NCBI GenBank assembly: GCA_937897215.1
Contig: CALCBQ010000219.1
Location: 1-8,590 of the forward strand
Source of the DNA: an uncultured Clostridia bacterium
Lineage (GTDB): Bacteria > Bacillota > Clostridia > Oscillospirales > Acutalibacteraceae
Length of the DNA: 8,590 nucleotides
Direction: 5' to 3'
How positions within the stretch are numbered: position 1 is the stretch's first letter; each line of letters starts with the position of its first letter. A program made the position numbers and the translations under genes. The notes beneath the pieces are model-generated. The model ran no database searches. It was not told the origin of the DNA and saw only the letters and a program-made list of their open reading frames with translations. Shown piece after piece: positions 1-6,767 of the stretch.

Positions 1-460
1 GAATATAAGTTGCTGTGTGACCTTCAACAAGTGCAAATCTACGAACTTTCATATTTTCACGAAGTGCAAGGAATACTTCTTGTACTTCTTCATCTACTGT
101 TTTGTCAGAATCAACTGCTTTTGTAGCAAGAAGTGCTTCAACATCAGCTGGCTTTGCAGCAACAACAGTTTTAACAACTTTAGCAGCAAGGTTAACGAAT
201 GGTTCGCCCTTTGCAACGAAGTCTGTTTCGCAGTTAATTTCAACAAGTGCACCTGCATTAGCGTCGCTATAAGCAGCAACTACACCTTCAGCAGCAACAC
301 GGCTTGCTTTCTTTGCAGCAGAAGCAAGACCTTTTTCTCTAAGAATATCAATTGCTTTTTCAATATCGCCATCTGTTTCAACGAGAGCTTTTTTACAATC
401 CATCATACCAACGCCTGTCTTTTCACGGAGCGCCTGTACGTCTTTAGCAGTAAATGCCAT
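1..460 (-). CDS. tsf: Elongation factor Ts, N-terminal part (cut by window edge)
   Basis: EF-Ts is the cytoplasmic nucleotide exchange factor that releases GDP from EF-Tu so that EF-Tu can reload GTP and carry aminoacyl-tRNA. Only the first 153 codons are present; the reading frame is still open at base 1. Residues 1-50 form the N-terminal UBA-like domain, beginning MAFTAKDVQALREKTGVGMM and including the typical MMDCKKAL stretch. The EF-Tu-contacting TDFV motif is at residues 79-82 within CETDFVAKGEPF, followed by the start of the core domain. The ATG at 458-460 is preceded by GGAGG (469-473) at an 8-base spacing, which fixes the start. It lies 72 bases downstream of rpsB, the classic rpsB-tsf pair, and is probably transcribed from the rpsB promoter, with a hairpin in between that may tune its level. 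Identification is very secure; only the C-terminal part cannot be judged. Confidence 0.97.
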   Translation of the reverse strand, partial: MAFTAKDVQALREKTGVGMMDCKKALVETDGDIEKAIDILREKGLASAAKKASRVAAEGVVAAYSDANAGALVEINCETDFVAKGEPFVNLAAKVVKTVVAAKPADVEALLATKAVDSDKTVDEEVQEVFLALRENMKVRRFALVEGHTATYI

Positions 461-468
461 TTTCTTTT

Positions 469-473
469 CCTCC
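469..473 (-). promoter_or_regulatory. tsf ribosome binding site
   Basis: The minus strand reads GGAGG followed by an 8-base A-rich spacer and then ATG. This is a near-ideal Shine-Dalgarno sequence and supports independent initiation on tsf after the rpsB-tsf spacer. Confidence 0.85.
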
Positions 474-494
474 AATATCAAATATTTTGAAAAG

Positions 495-519
495 AGCCCG
501 TAACTATTTGCCACGGGCT
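495..519 (-). terminator. Hairpin between rpsB and tsf (attenuator or weak terminator)
   Basis: On the transcript, AGCCCGU (519-513) pairs perfectly with ACGGGCU (501-495) across an 11-base loop, with two G-U pairs possible inside the loop. The stem starts 14 bases after the rpsB stop codon. It is followed by CUUUUC rather than a long U tract, so as an intrinsic terminator it looks weak. A partial terminator or mRNA-stabilising hairpin that sets the S2 to EF-Ts ratio is the likely role. The stem is seen directly; its function is inferred. Confidence 0.55.
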
Positions 520-532
520 ATAATAAACTTAA

Positions 533-1276
533 TTATTCAGCAACTTCTTCAGCTACTGCTTCTGCAGCTTCTTCAGCTACAACTTCCATCTGTTCGCCCT
601 GTCTGCCTTCAATAATAGCATCAGCCATAGCGCCAGCAATAAGTTTTACTGCACGAATAGCGTCATCATTACCAGGGATAACATAATCAACATCATCAGG
701 GTCGCAGTTTGTGTCAACGATAGCGATTACTGGAATACCAAGTTTCTTAGCTTCAGCAACAGCAATCTTTTCTTTTCTTGGGTCAACAACAAACATAGCA
801 GCTGGCTGCTTTTTCATTTCTGTGATACCGCCAATGTACTTTTCAAGTTTTTCAATTTCAAGTTCGTACTTAGCAACTTCTTTTTTAGGAAGAAGGTCGA
901 ATGTACCATCTTCTTGCATAGCTTTAAGTTGAGCAAGTCTCTTGATTCTTTGCTTGATTGTAGAGAAGTTTGTAAGCATACCACCAAGCCAACGAGCATT
1001 AACGAAAGGCATGCCGCAACGAATTGCTTCTTCCTTAACTGAATCCTGAGCCTGTTTCTTTGTGCCTACGAAGAGAACTTCGCCACCATTTTCAGAAACT
1101 TCCTTGATTACCTTGTAAGCTTCTTCAAGTTTTTTTACTGTTTTCTGAAGGTCAATGATATAAATACCATTTCTTTCAGTGAAGATGTATTCAGCCATTT
1201 TTGGGTTCCATCTTCTTGTTTGGTGTCCGAAATGAACACCTGCCTCGAGTAACTGTTTCATAGATACTACTGACAT
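533..1276 (-). CDS. rpsB: 30S ribosomal protein S2
   Basis: S2 (uS2) is a late-assembling protein of the small ribosomal subunit that helps anchor S1 or the upstream mRNA. The product is 247 residues, the usual length for bacterial S2. The N-terminal signature is at residues 7-27 (KQLLEAGVHFGHQTRRWNPK region). A second conserved stretch follows: FVNARWLGGMLTNF at 91-104, then PAAMFVVDPRKEKIAVAEA at 158-176 and VIAIVDTNCDPDDVDYVIPGNDDA around 183-206. The C-terminal tail from about residue 227 is alanine- and glutamate-rich, as is common and variable in this family. ATG at 1274-1276 has GGAGG at 1286-1290 with a 9-base spacer; the next Met (residue 6) has no such site. It is driven by its own extended -10 promoter with a leader of roughly 100 nt and pairs with tsf downstream. 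In several bacteria S2 represses rpsB-tsf through its leader, so the same may apply here. Confidence 0.98.
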   Translation of the reverse strand: MSVVSMKQLLEAGVHFGHQTRRWNPKMAEYIFTERNGIYIIDLQKTVKKLEEAYKVIKEVSENGGEVLFVGTKKQAQDSVKEEAIRCGMPFVNARWLGGMLTNFSTIKQRIKRLAQLKAMQEDGTFDLLPKKEVAKYELEIEKLEKYIGGITEMKKQPAAMFVVDPRKEKIAVAEAKKLGIPVIAIVDTNCDPDDVDYVIPGNDDAIRAVKLIAGAMADAIIEGRQGEQMEVVAEEAAEAVAEEVAE

Positions 1277-1375
1277 TGTTTTTTTCCTCCTTATTTATAT
1301 CCTCTGTACGGGTCAACTTTTGGCGGGACATACTCTGTATGCAATACCGCTAAAATCACCGCACATGCGAATTGC
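1277..1375 (-). promoter_or_regulatory. Structured 5' leader of rpsB (candidate S2 autoregulatory site)
   Basis: The promoter at 1382-1410 predicts a transcription start near 1375-1376, giving a leader of about 100 nt. At its very 5' end, bases 1375-1367 (GCAAUUCGC) can pair with 1350-1341 (GCGGUAUUGC). This gives a nine-pair stem with one bulged U at 1346, one U-G pair and a 16-base loop. Just after it, CAUAC (1341-1337) can pair with GUAUG (1333-1329) around an AGA loop. The two stems compete for base 1341. A G/C-containing structured leader in otherwise very AT-rich surroundings fits a ribosomal protein leader, and S2 autoregulation through rpsB leaders is known in other bacteria. Whether this RNA binds S2 is inference. 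Confidence 0.5.
1286..1290 (-). promoter_or_regulatory. rpsB ribosome binding site
   Basis: GGAGG on the minus strand, 9 bases before the ATG at 1276, with an A-rich spacer. It decides the rpsB start in favour of MSVVSMKQ over the internal Met at residue 6. Confidence 0.85.
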
Positions 1376-1381
1376 TGAAAA

Positions 1382-1410
1382 ATTATATCACAATAAAAAT
1401 ATAAATGCAA
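1382..1410 (-). promoter_or_regulatory. rpsB-tsf promoter (extended -10)
   Basis: On the minus strand a perfect TATAAT (1387-1382) is preceded by TGA, making the extended -10 motif TGnTATAAT. Seventeen bases upstream lies a weak -35, TTGCAT (1410-1405), which matches the consensus at three of six positions including the key TTG. The region above it is A/T-rich and may act as an UP element. The predicted start is near 1375. It lies 24 bases past the stop of the upstream MBL gene, so rpsB-tsf has its own promoter in addition to any readthrough. Confidence 0.75.
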
Positions 1411-1418
1411 GTATTATT

Positions 1419-1433
1419 TTGAAATTATTTCAA
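1419..1433. repeat. Perfect AT-rich palindrome upstream of the rpsB -35
   Basis: TTGAAAT and ATTTCAA are perfect 7-base inverted arms around a single central base. The palindrome sits immediately after the MBL stop codon (1434-1436) and just above the rpsB -35. It could be an operator, part of an UP element, or chance in AT-rich DNA. There is no U tract or GC-rich stem, so it is not a convincing terminator for the MBL gene. Confidence 0.4.
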
Positions 1434-2471
1434 TTATTTGTAAGTATGCTTATCTGCATTTTGTTGTGGATACACAACAATTTTACTACCATCACTAGTA
1501 ACAGTTATATTACCATGTAACGAAGTAACAAAAGTGTCTGTTTCAATATTGTCAACGCGATTAAGAACATTATCATTAGGATGATTATATGTATTATCAT
1601 AACCACTTGAAATGATAGTTACTTGTGGGCTAACAGCCTTTAGAAATTTATCATTTGATGATGTATTGCTACCATGATGTCCCAACTTCAAAACATCAAC
1701 ATCTATATCAAGTTGTGAATTAACCAGCATATTCTCTATTTTTGATTCTGCATCGCCTTGTAATAAAAAACTTGTTTCGCCATATGTTATTTTCACAACT
1801 ACAGACATATTATTAAGATTCTTATCCAGCTTAGTTGGCGAAAGAAATTCAACTTTTGCACTACCAAGCATAAATGATTTGCAATCTTGGGCTGCAATTT
1901 TATTAGTATCTATATCCTTAAAAAGAGTGCCTAATAAATTTTCATATGTAAATCCAGAAACATCATTTTCTTCGAGAATTTTAGGCATAATGAAATTCTT
2001 GATTTCCCAATTTTTAATAATTTCTGCCGCACCGCCCATGTGGTCGTCATGTTGATGTGTTATTAGCATATAATCTATTTTTTTGATATTGAGTGATAGT
2101 AAAGATTCTTTGATTGTGTTGACTTGGTTATGAGTACCACAATCAATAATCATTACTTTATCATCACAAATTATGATAGTACAATCACTTTGTCCAACAT
2201 CAAGAAAATACATTGCAAAGCTACTGTCAATTGGTTTTATACCTTCAATGGCACCCGTTGTATTTTTTATGTCATTCCAGGTGATTATATCTTGCTTGTC
2301 TAAAATAGATACAATTGAAAATACAACAAGAGCTATAACCGAAATATAAAAAACAATTCTAAATTTTAAAGAAAACCTCTTAAAACGATAACCGTTTTTA
2401 TTTTCGTTTCCGCTTTTGTATATTTGTTTTTCTTTTTCTCTCATTTTTTCGATTTGCATGATTTTTAGCAT
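1434..2471 (-). CDS. Membrane-anchored ComEC-like metallo-beta-lactamase-fold hydrolase
   Basis: The protein resembles the C-terminal MBL domain of the DNA-uptake channel ComEC/Rec2 but lacks the channel part. Counting from the ATG at 2471 (345 aa), residues 1-36 are strongly basic and residues 37-57 form one transmembrane segment, which by the positive-inside rule puts the catalytic domain outside the cell. The domain runs from about residue 86. It shows FLDVGQSDCTII (89-100), the metal motif H139-Q-H141-D-D143-H144 followed by MGG, the QGDAE aspartate at 240, LKLGHHGSNTS at 261-271 and NHPND at 296-300. All expected metal ligands are visible. Members of this family are suggested to be nucleases or phosphodiesterases; the substrate here is unknown. 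The N-terminus overlaps ygiQ by 74 bases, and none of the Met codons at 2471, 2459 or 2444 has a clear ribosome binding site. A start at 2444 (336 aa) is equally possible. Family assignment is firm, role is not. Confidence 0.88.
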   Translation of the reverse strand: MLKIMQIEKMREKEKQIYKSGNENKNGYRFKRFSLKFRIVFYISVIALVVFSIVSILDKQDIITWNDIKNTTGAIEGIKPIDSSFAMYFLDVGQSDCTIIICDDKVMIIDCGTHNQVNTIKESLLSLNIKKIDYMLITHQHDDHMGGAAEIIKNWEIKNFIMPKILEENDVSGFTYENLLGTLFKDIDTNKIAAQDCKSFMLGSAKVEFLSPTKLDKNLNNMSVVVKITYGETSFLLQGDAESKIENMLVNSQLDIDVDVLKLGHHGSNTSSNDKFLKAVSPQVTIISSGYDNTYNHPNDNVLNRVDNIETDTFVTSLHGNITVTSDGSKIVVYPQQNADKHTYK

Positions 2472-4281
2472 TAATTTTATCGTTTATTTTCGGTTTAACT
2501 AAGCATTTTGACGAATTTCCAATTAAGTCTCCTCTATCTGCTTTTTTTAGTGCTTCATAAACTAAATCATAATTTTTAGGATTAAAGTATTGCATTAAAG
2601 CTCGTTGTAATGCTTTTTCGTGAGGAGTTTTAGCAACATAAACCTTTTCAAGTGTATAAGGGTCAAGTTCAGTATAATACATTGCTGTAGAAATTGTGCC
2701 CGGCGTTGGATAATAATCCTGTACTTGTTCAGGGTGCAGTTTCTCATCACGAATAAACTCAGCAAGTTCAACAGCATCTTTCAAAGTTGCCCCAGGATGT
2801 GAAGACATTAGATATGGTACTAAATACTGTTCTTTTCCGATTGATTTTGTAAAATTAAAGTATTTTTTTGAAAACTCTTTATATGCCTTTATGTGTGGTT
2901 TACCCATTTTATCAAGAACCGTTGATGAACAATGTTCAGGCGCAACTTTTAATTGACCACTGACATGGTATTTGACAAGCTCTTTAAAGAACTCGTCATT
3001 CTTATCACAAAGCATATAATCATAACGGATTCCTGAACGGATAAATACTTTTTTAACTTTAGGTAAATTACGTATTTCTCTTAATATATCAAGATATTCT
3101 TCGTGTGTTGAGACTAATGCCGGACAAGGATTGGGAGCTAAACATTTTTTACCTTTACATAATCCGTTCTTCAATTGAACATCACAAGAAGTTCTTCTAA
3201 AGTTCGCGGTAGGGCCTCCAATATCGTGAATATAACCCTTAAATCCATCTAACTCCGATAACAGTTTTGCTTCTTTCAAAATCGACTCTTTACTTCTACA
3301 AGTAACATATCTGCCTTGATGGAAAGCAATTGAACAGAAATTACAAGCACCAAAACAACCTCGATTATGAGTTATTGAGAATTCAACCTCAATAATACCC
3401 GGTACTCCCCCATCTTTTTCATACATAGGATGATATGTTCGCATATATGGAAGTGAATAAACTTTGTCAAGTTCTTCAGTTGTAAGTGGTGCCATCGGTT
3501 CATTCTGAACAAGCATCATTTTGCCATGGCGTTGTTTAATGACTTTACCGCGAATATGGTCTTGCTCATCTTGCTGAATGCGACAAGAAATAGCATACTC
3601 TATTTTAGATGCCAACACATTTTCAAACGAAGGGCACTCAACACCTTTGTATGGGGTTTCGGTAACAGGTACAGCATAGCAAGTACCTTTAATATCGGTC
3701 AAAGATTTGATGTTCTCGCCGTTATTCAACCGATTAGCAATTTCAACAGTTTGTTTTTCGCCCATACCGAATGAAATTAAGTCTGCACCTGAATCAAAAA
3801 GAATGGAGGGTCTTATTTTGTCATCCCAGTAGTCATAATGAGCAAAACGGCGTAATGACGCTTCTAATCCACCAATAATAATTGGAATATCGCCATAGAT
3901 TTCGCGAATTTTCTGACAATACACAATAACTGCACGGTCTGGGCGTAACCCAATTTTACCTCCGGGAGAATAAGCATCAGTACTTCTTTTACGTTTTGCA
4001 ACAGTATAATGTGCAACCATTGAATCAATATTTCCCGACGAAACCATAAATCCAAGTCTTGGTTTGCCAAAAATCTTAAATGAATCGCTGTTTTTCCAAT
4101 TAGGTTGTGAAATAACGCCAACCCTATAACCCGCATCTTCAAGTACACGGGTAATTATAGACACGCCGAAGCTGGGATGGTCGACGTATGCATCTCCTGA
4201 TACATAAACAAAATCAACTTCATCCCAGCCTCTGTTAATCATATCAACTTTTGAGACAGGTAAAAATGTATTATTCTTCAC
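2398..4281 (-). CDS. ygiQ: YgiQ-family radical SAM protein
   Basis: This is a YgiQ/UPF0313-type radical SAM enzyme of unknown substrate. Counting from the GTG at 4281 (627 aa), the family N-terminal domain opens with FLPVSKVDMINRGWDEVDFV and GDAYVDHPSFG. The radical SAM core carries the 4Fe-4S motif C309-x3-C313-x2-C316 in NRGCFGACNFCSIAFHQGR. A second cysteine group (C366, C375, C380, C386) follows, in SCDVQLKNGLCKGKKCLAPNPCPAL. The DUF3362-type C-terminal region includes EQVQDYYPTPGT and the tail is very basic. Three starts are open: GTG 4323, ATG 4296 and GTG 4281. I prefer 4281 because AGAGG (4288-4292) lies 6 bases ahead, the protein then begins where the family usually does, and the overlap with ftsK shrinks to 11 bases. 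The 3' end overlaps the MBL gene. The neighbours give no direct clue to its substrate. Confidence 0.93.
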   Translation of the reverse strand: MKNNTFLPVSKVDMINRGWDEVDFVYVSGDAYVDHPSFGVSIITRVLEDAGYRVGVISQPNWKNSDSFKIFGKPRLGFMVSSGNIDSMVAHYTVAKRKRSTDAYSPGGKIGLRPDRAVIVYCQKIREIYGDIPIIIGGLEASLRRFAHYDYWDDKIRPSILFDSGADLISFGMGEKQTVEIANRLNNGENIKSLTDIKGTCYAVPVTETPYKGVECPSFENVLASKIEYAISCRIQQDEQDHIRGKVIKQRHGKMMLVQNEPMAPLTTEELDKVYSLPYMRTYHPMYEKDGGVPGIIEVEFSITHNRGCFGACNFCSIAFHQGRYVTCRSKESILKEAKLLSELDGFKGYIHDIGGPTANFRRTSCDVQLKNGLCKGKKCLAPNPCPALVSTHEEYLDILREIRNLPKVKKVFIRSGIRYDYMLCDKNDEFFKELVKYHVSGQLKVAPEHCSSTVLDKMGKPHIKAYKEFSKKYFNFTKSIGKEQYLVPYLMSSHPGATLKDAVELAEFIRDEKLHPEQVQDYYPTPGTISTAMYYTELDPYTLEKVYVAKTPHEKALQRALMQYFNPKNYDLVYEALKKADRGDLIGNSSKCLVKPKINDKINAKNHANRKNERKRKTNIQKRKRK

Positions 4282-6748
4282 TTGAATCCTCTTCATCTTC
4301 GCCGTATGGTTTATCTGCCCCACCTTGAGCTAAAGCATTCATTTCATACCACTGTTGTTTTGTAATTAATACTTTTCTTGGTTTAGCGCCCTCATATGGA
4401 CCAATTATTCCGCGTTCTTCAAGTTCATCAACAATTCTTGCTGCTCTTGCATAGCCTAATTTAAGCTTTCTTTGAAGAAGTGTTGTTGATGCTGATTGTG
4501 CCTCAATAACAGCCTCAATCGCCTTTGGAAGCATTTCATCTGCTGGTCCATCGCCACCGTCGCTATCAGATGCAGAAGAATCTTTCTTTTTAGCACCTGT
4601 ATTAGCGGCATTTTTATCAATCTCCTTCATAACATCATCATCGTAAACAGATTGTGCTTGCTTTTTGATATGAGTTACTACGTTTTCAACTTCTTTATCT
4701 GAAAGGAAACAACCCTGAACACGAATTGGTTTTGGGATGCCAACAGGATAGTAAAGCATATCGCCATTACCAAGGAGTTTTTCAGCACCGACAGAATCGA
4801 TAATTGTACGAGAGTCAACCTGTGAAGAAACCGAAAGTGAGATTCTGCTTGGAATGTTAGCTTTAATAATACCTGTGATAACATCAACAGATGGTCTTTG
4901 AGTAGCAATTACAAGATGCATACCAGCAGCACGAGCCATCTGTGCAAGACGACAGATTGAGTCTTCAACTTCATTTGGCGCAGCCATCATAAGGTCAGAC
5001 AACTCATCAATGAAAATAACAATTTGGTGCATTTTCTTTTTGCCTTGGCTTTCACAAATACTATTGTAACCAGCAATATCGCGAACACTGTTTTCGGAGA
5101 ATGTTTTATATCTTGTAAGCATTTCTGTAACTGCCCAAGCTAGTGCACCTGATGCCTTTCTTGGGTCAGAAACAACTGGAACAAGCAAGTGAGGGATACC
5201 ATTATAAACTGTAAACTCAACTTGTTTTGGGTCAATCATTAAAAGTTTAACTTCTTCCGGTGTAGCGTTATACAGGATGCTGACAATCATCGAGTTAAGA
5301 CAAACTGATTTACCAGAACCTGTTGTGCCGGCAATAAGCAAGTGTGGCATTTTTGCAAGGTCTGAATACACAAATTCGCCTGTAATATCCTTACCAAGTG
5401 CAACATTTAATTTTGATTTAGCATTTTTGTATTGAGGTTGGTCAATAACTTCACGCATTGTAACCATTCTGCGATTTTTATTAGGTACTTCAATACCAAC
5501 TGCAGCTTTATTTGGAATCGGCGCTTCAATACGAACACCTGATGCTGCAAGATTTAAGGCAATATCATCTGCAAGATTTGTAATCTTGCTGATTTTAACG
5601 CCTGCAGCCGGCTGAATTTCATATCTCGTAACTGAAGGACCTTGCGAAATACCTACAATTTTAGTTTCAACACCAAAGCTACGTAAAGTATTGGTAAGCT
5701 TTTCAGCATTCATTCTGCGTTCGGCTTCATAATTAGCTGCATTTGAATTTTTAGGAAGATTAAGACAGTCAATTGGTGGTAAAAGATAAACTCTTTTTTC
5801 TGATTCATCGACATCGTCTACTGATTCAGTCTTAGATTCTGTTGCTTTTTCCTCGACAACTTTTTCTTCTTTTACAGTAACTTCTTTTTCAACGCTCTTT
5901 TTAATAATGTCATCAAGATTAATTACCTTTTCAGTTTCAATCTTTTCTTTGTTCTTCGATTTTACATCGCTTAAAGAAACTAATTCATCAGTTTCTTCTG
6001 TAATTTCTATATCGTTAAGTTCTTCAACTACTAAATCTTCGTCTGAAACAATTTTAACATCAGGATTAAACTCTTCTCTGCGTTTCTTTCTCTTTTCTTC
6101 AACACTTTGCTCAACTTTTTCATTGTATTCGTTAATCTTTTCGCTTGTAATTTCTCCAACCTTTTTAACCGGTTTGGCAATACCTCTGAAAAGATTTGCC
6201 AGTGTGAGATTAGCAGTTATCATTATTAAAATAAAAAGTATAATAAATGCTATAATAAGACTAGCTGCTTTGCTTCCACCTGTAAGTAAAAGTACAAGAC
6301 CACCAAAAAGCGCGCCAAATACACCGCTACCGAGCATACTGCCATCAATTTTGTATGTATTGTAAGCATCTTTGATTGCAACGAAAAACTCTGTACCTGC
6401 ATCGCAAATAATAATATGCCAAATACTACAGAAAACAGTAATTATCAATGTTGTTTCAATAAGTTTTGTTGTGAATTTTCCATCAGTTTTATCGAGCGTG
6501 AGGAAAATTGCAACTACAAAGAGTAACAATGGGAATATGAATGTAAAGAAACCAAACATACCAAATAGGAATGTTCTTAATACTCCCCAAAGACCTCCCG
6601 CTTCAATTAATGCAATACACAACAAAAATATTGCAATAGCAAAAAGAATAATCGCACTGAATTGTCTGTTTACAGAAAAACTTTTTTTAGCAGAAGAATT
6701 TGATTTATTCTTTTTTGCATTGGTTGTTCTTTTTCTTTGATTAGCCAT
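4271..6748 (-). CDS. ftsK: DNA translocase FtsK/SpoIIIE
   Basis: This septal, ATP-driven DNA pump clears chromosome from the closing division septum; in sporulating relatives (SpoIIIE) it fills the forespore. The 825 residues follow the family plan. There is a basic N-terminus (1-29), then hydrophobic membrane segments at roughly 31-50, 58-83, 98-115 and 140-182. A charged Glu/Lys/Val-rich linker covers about 195-320. The alpha domain starts near 325. The beta RecA-like motor has Walker A GTTGSGKS at 474-481, Walker B IVIFIDE with D581 and E582, and ATQRPSVDVITGIIKANIPSRI at 615-636. After a Ser/Asp/Gly linker (about 715-737), the winged-helix gamma domain (about 738-797, LLQRKLKLGYARAARIVDELEERGII) reads polarity sequences on DNA. 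The tail is acidic. The ATG at 6748 has GGAG at 6761-6764 with a rather long 12-base spacing. It starts 19 bases after uppP and ends overlapping ygiQ. FtsK and SpoIIIE cannot be told apart from sequence alone. Confidence 0.97.
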   Translation of the reverse strand: MANQRKRTTNAKKNKSNSSAKKSFSVNRQFSAIILFAIAIFLLCIALIEAGGLWGVLRTFLFGMFGFFTFIFPLLLFVVAIFLTLDKTDGKFTTKLIETTLIITVFCSIWHIIICDAGTEFFVAIKDAYNTYKIDGSMLGSGVFGALFGGLVLLLTGGSKAASLIIAFIILFILIMITANLTLANLFRGIAKPVKKVGEITSEKINEYNEKVEQSVEEKRKKRREEFNPDVKIVSDEDLVVEELNDIEITEETDELVSLSDVKSKNKEKIETEKVINLDDIIKKSVEKEVTVKEEKVVEEKATESKTESVDDVDESEKRVYLLPPIDCLNLPKNSNAANYEAERRMNAEKLTNTLRSFGVETKIVGISQGPSVTRYEIQPAAGVKISKITNLADDIALNLAASGVRIEAPIPNKAAVGIEVPNKNRRMVTMREVIDQPQYKNAKSKLNVALGKDITGEFVYSDLAKMPHLLIAGTTGSGKSVCLNSMIVSILYNATPEEVKLLMIDPKQVEFTVYNGIPHLLVPVVSDPRKASGALAWAVTEMLTRYKTFSENSVRDIAGYNSICESQGKKKMHQIVIFIDELSDLMMAAPNEVEDSICRLAQMARAAGMHLVIATQRPSVDVITGIIKANIPSRISLSVSSQVDSRTIIDSVGAEKLLGNGDMLYYPVGIPKPIRVQGCFLSDKEVENVVTHIKKQAQSVYDDDVMKEIDKNAANTGAKKKDSSASDSDGGDGPADEMLPKAIEAVIEAQSASTTLLQRKLKLGYARAARIVDELEERGIIGPYEGAKPRKVLITKQQWYEMNALAQGGADKPYGEDEEDSSEE
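4288..4292 (-). promoter_or_regulatory. Ribosome binding site deciding the ygiQ start (GTG 4281)
   Basis: AGAGG on the minus strand, inside the last codons of ftsK, stands 6 bases before the GTG at 4281. Neither GTG 4323 nor ATG 4296 has a comparable site. The placement implies that ribosomes finishing ftsK re-initiate on ygiQ. Confidence 0.6.
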
Positions 6749-6767
6749 TTATTTTAACATCTCCAAA
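6749..6767 (-). promoter_or_regulatory. uppP-ftsK junction with RBS and three-codon mini-ORF
   Basis: The 19-base gap contains GGAG (6764-6761), directly followed by ATG TTA AAA TAA (6760-6749), and then the ftsK ATG. The mini-ORF is in frame with ftsK and its stop codon abuts the ftsK start. The Shine-Dalgarno is therefore 12 bases from the real start, longer than elsewhere in this operon. Initiation by short-range ribosome sliding from the uppP stop is plausible. The mini-ORF itself is probably not functional. Confidence 0.35.

Noticed and set aside
17..490. 157-codon open frame on the plus strand, rich in Cys, Phe, Asn and Ser
   Set aside because: It is the antisense of tsf. The composition is what antisense of an Ala/Lys/Glu-rich gene gives, there is no ribosome binding site, and it crosses the tsf start region.
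1313..1366. 17-residue frame in the rpsB leader (ATG 1366 to TGA 1313)
   Set aside because: No Shine-Dalgarno precedes it, and its start codon lies in the loop of the predicted hairpin; most likely coincidental.
1320..1520. 66-codon plus-strand frame across the rpsB leader and MBL 3' end
   Set aside because: It runs opposite to a clear leader and gene, starts without a ribosome binding site, and resembles no family I know.
1434..2471. A complete ComEC DNA-uptake protein or a beta-lactamase resistance gene
   Set aside because: Only one transmembrane segment is present, so there is no uptake channel. The motifs match the ComEC branch of the MBL fold, not class B beta-lactamases.
5907..6740. 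Two plus-strand open frames (152 and 122 codons) antisense to ftsK
   Set aside because: They mirror the low-complexity Glu/Lys linker and hydrophobic N-terminus of ftsK; no Shine-Dalgarno or recognisable family.
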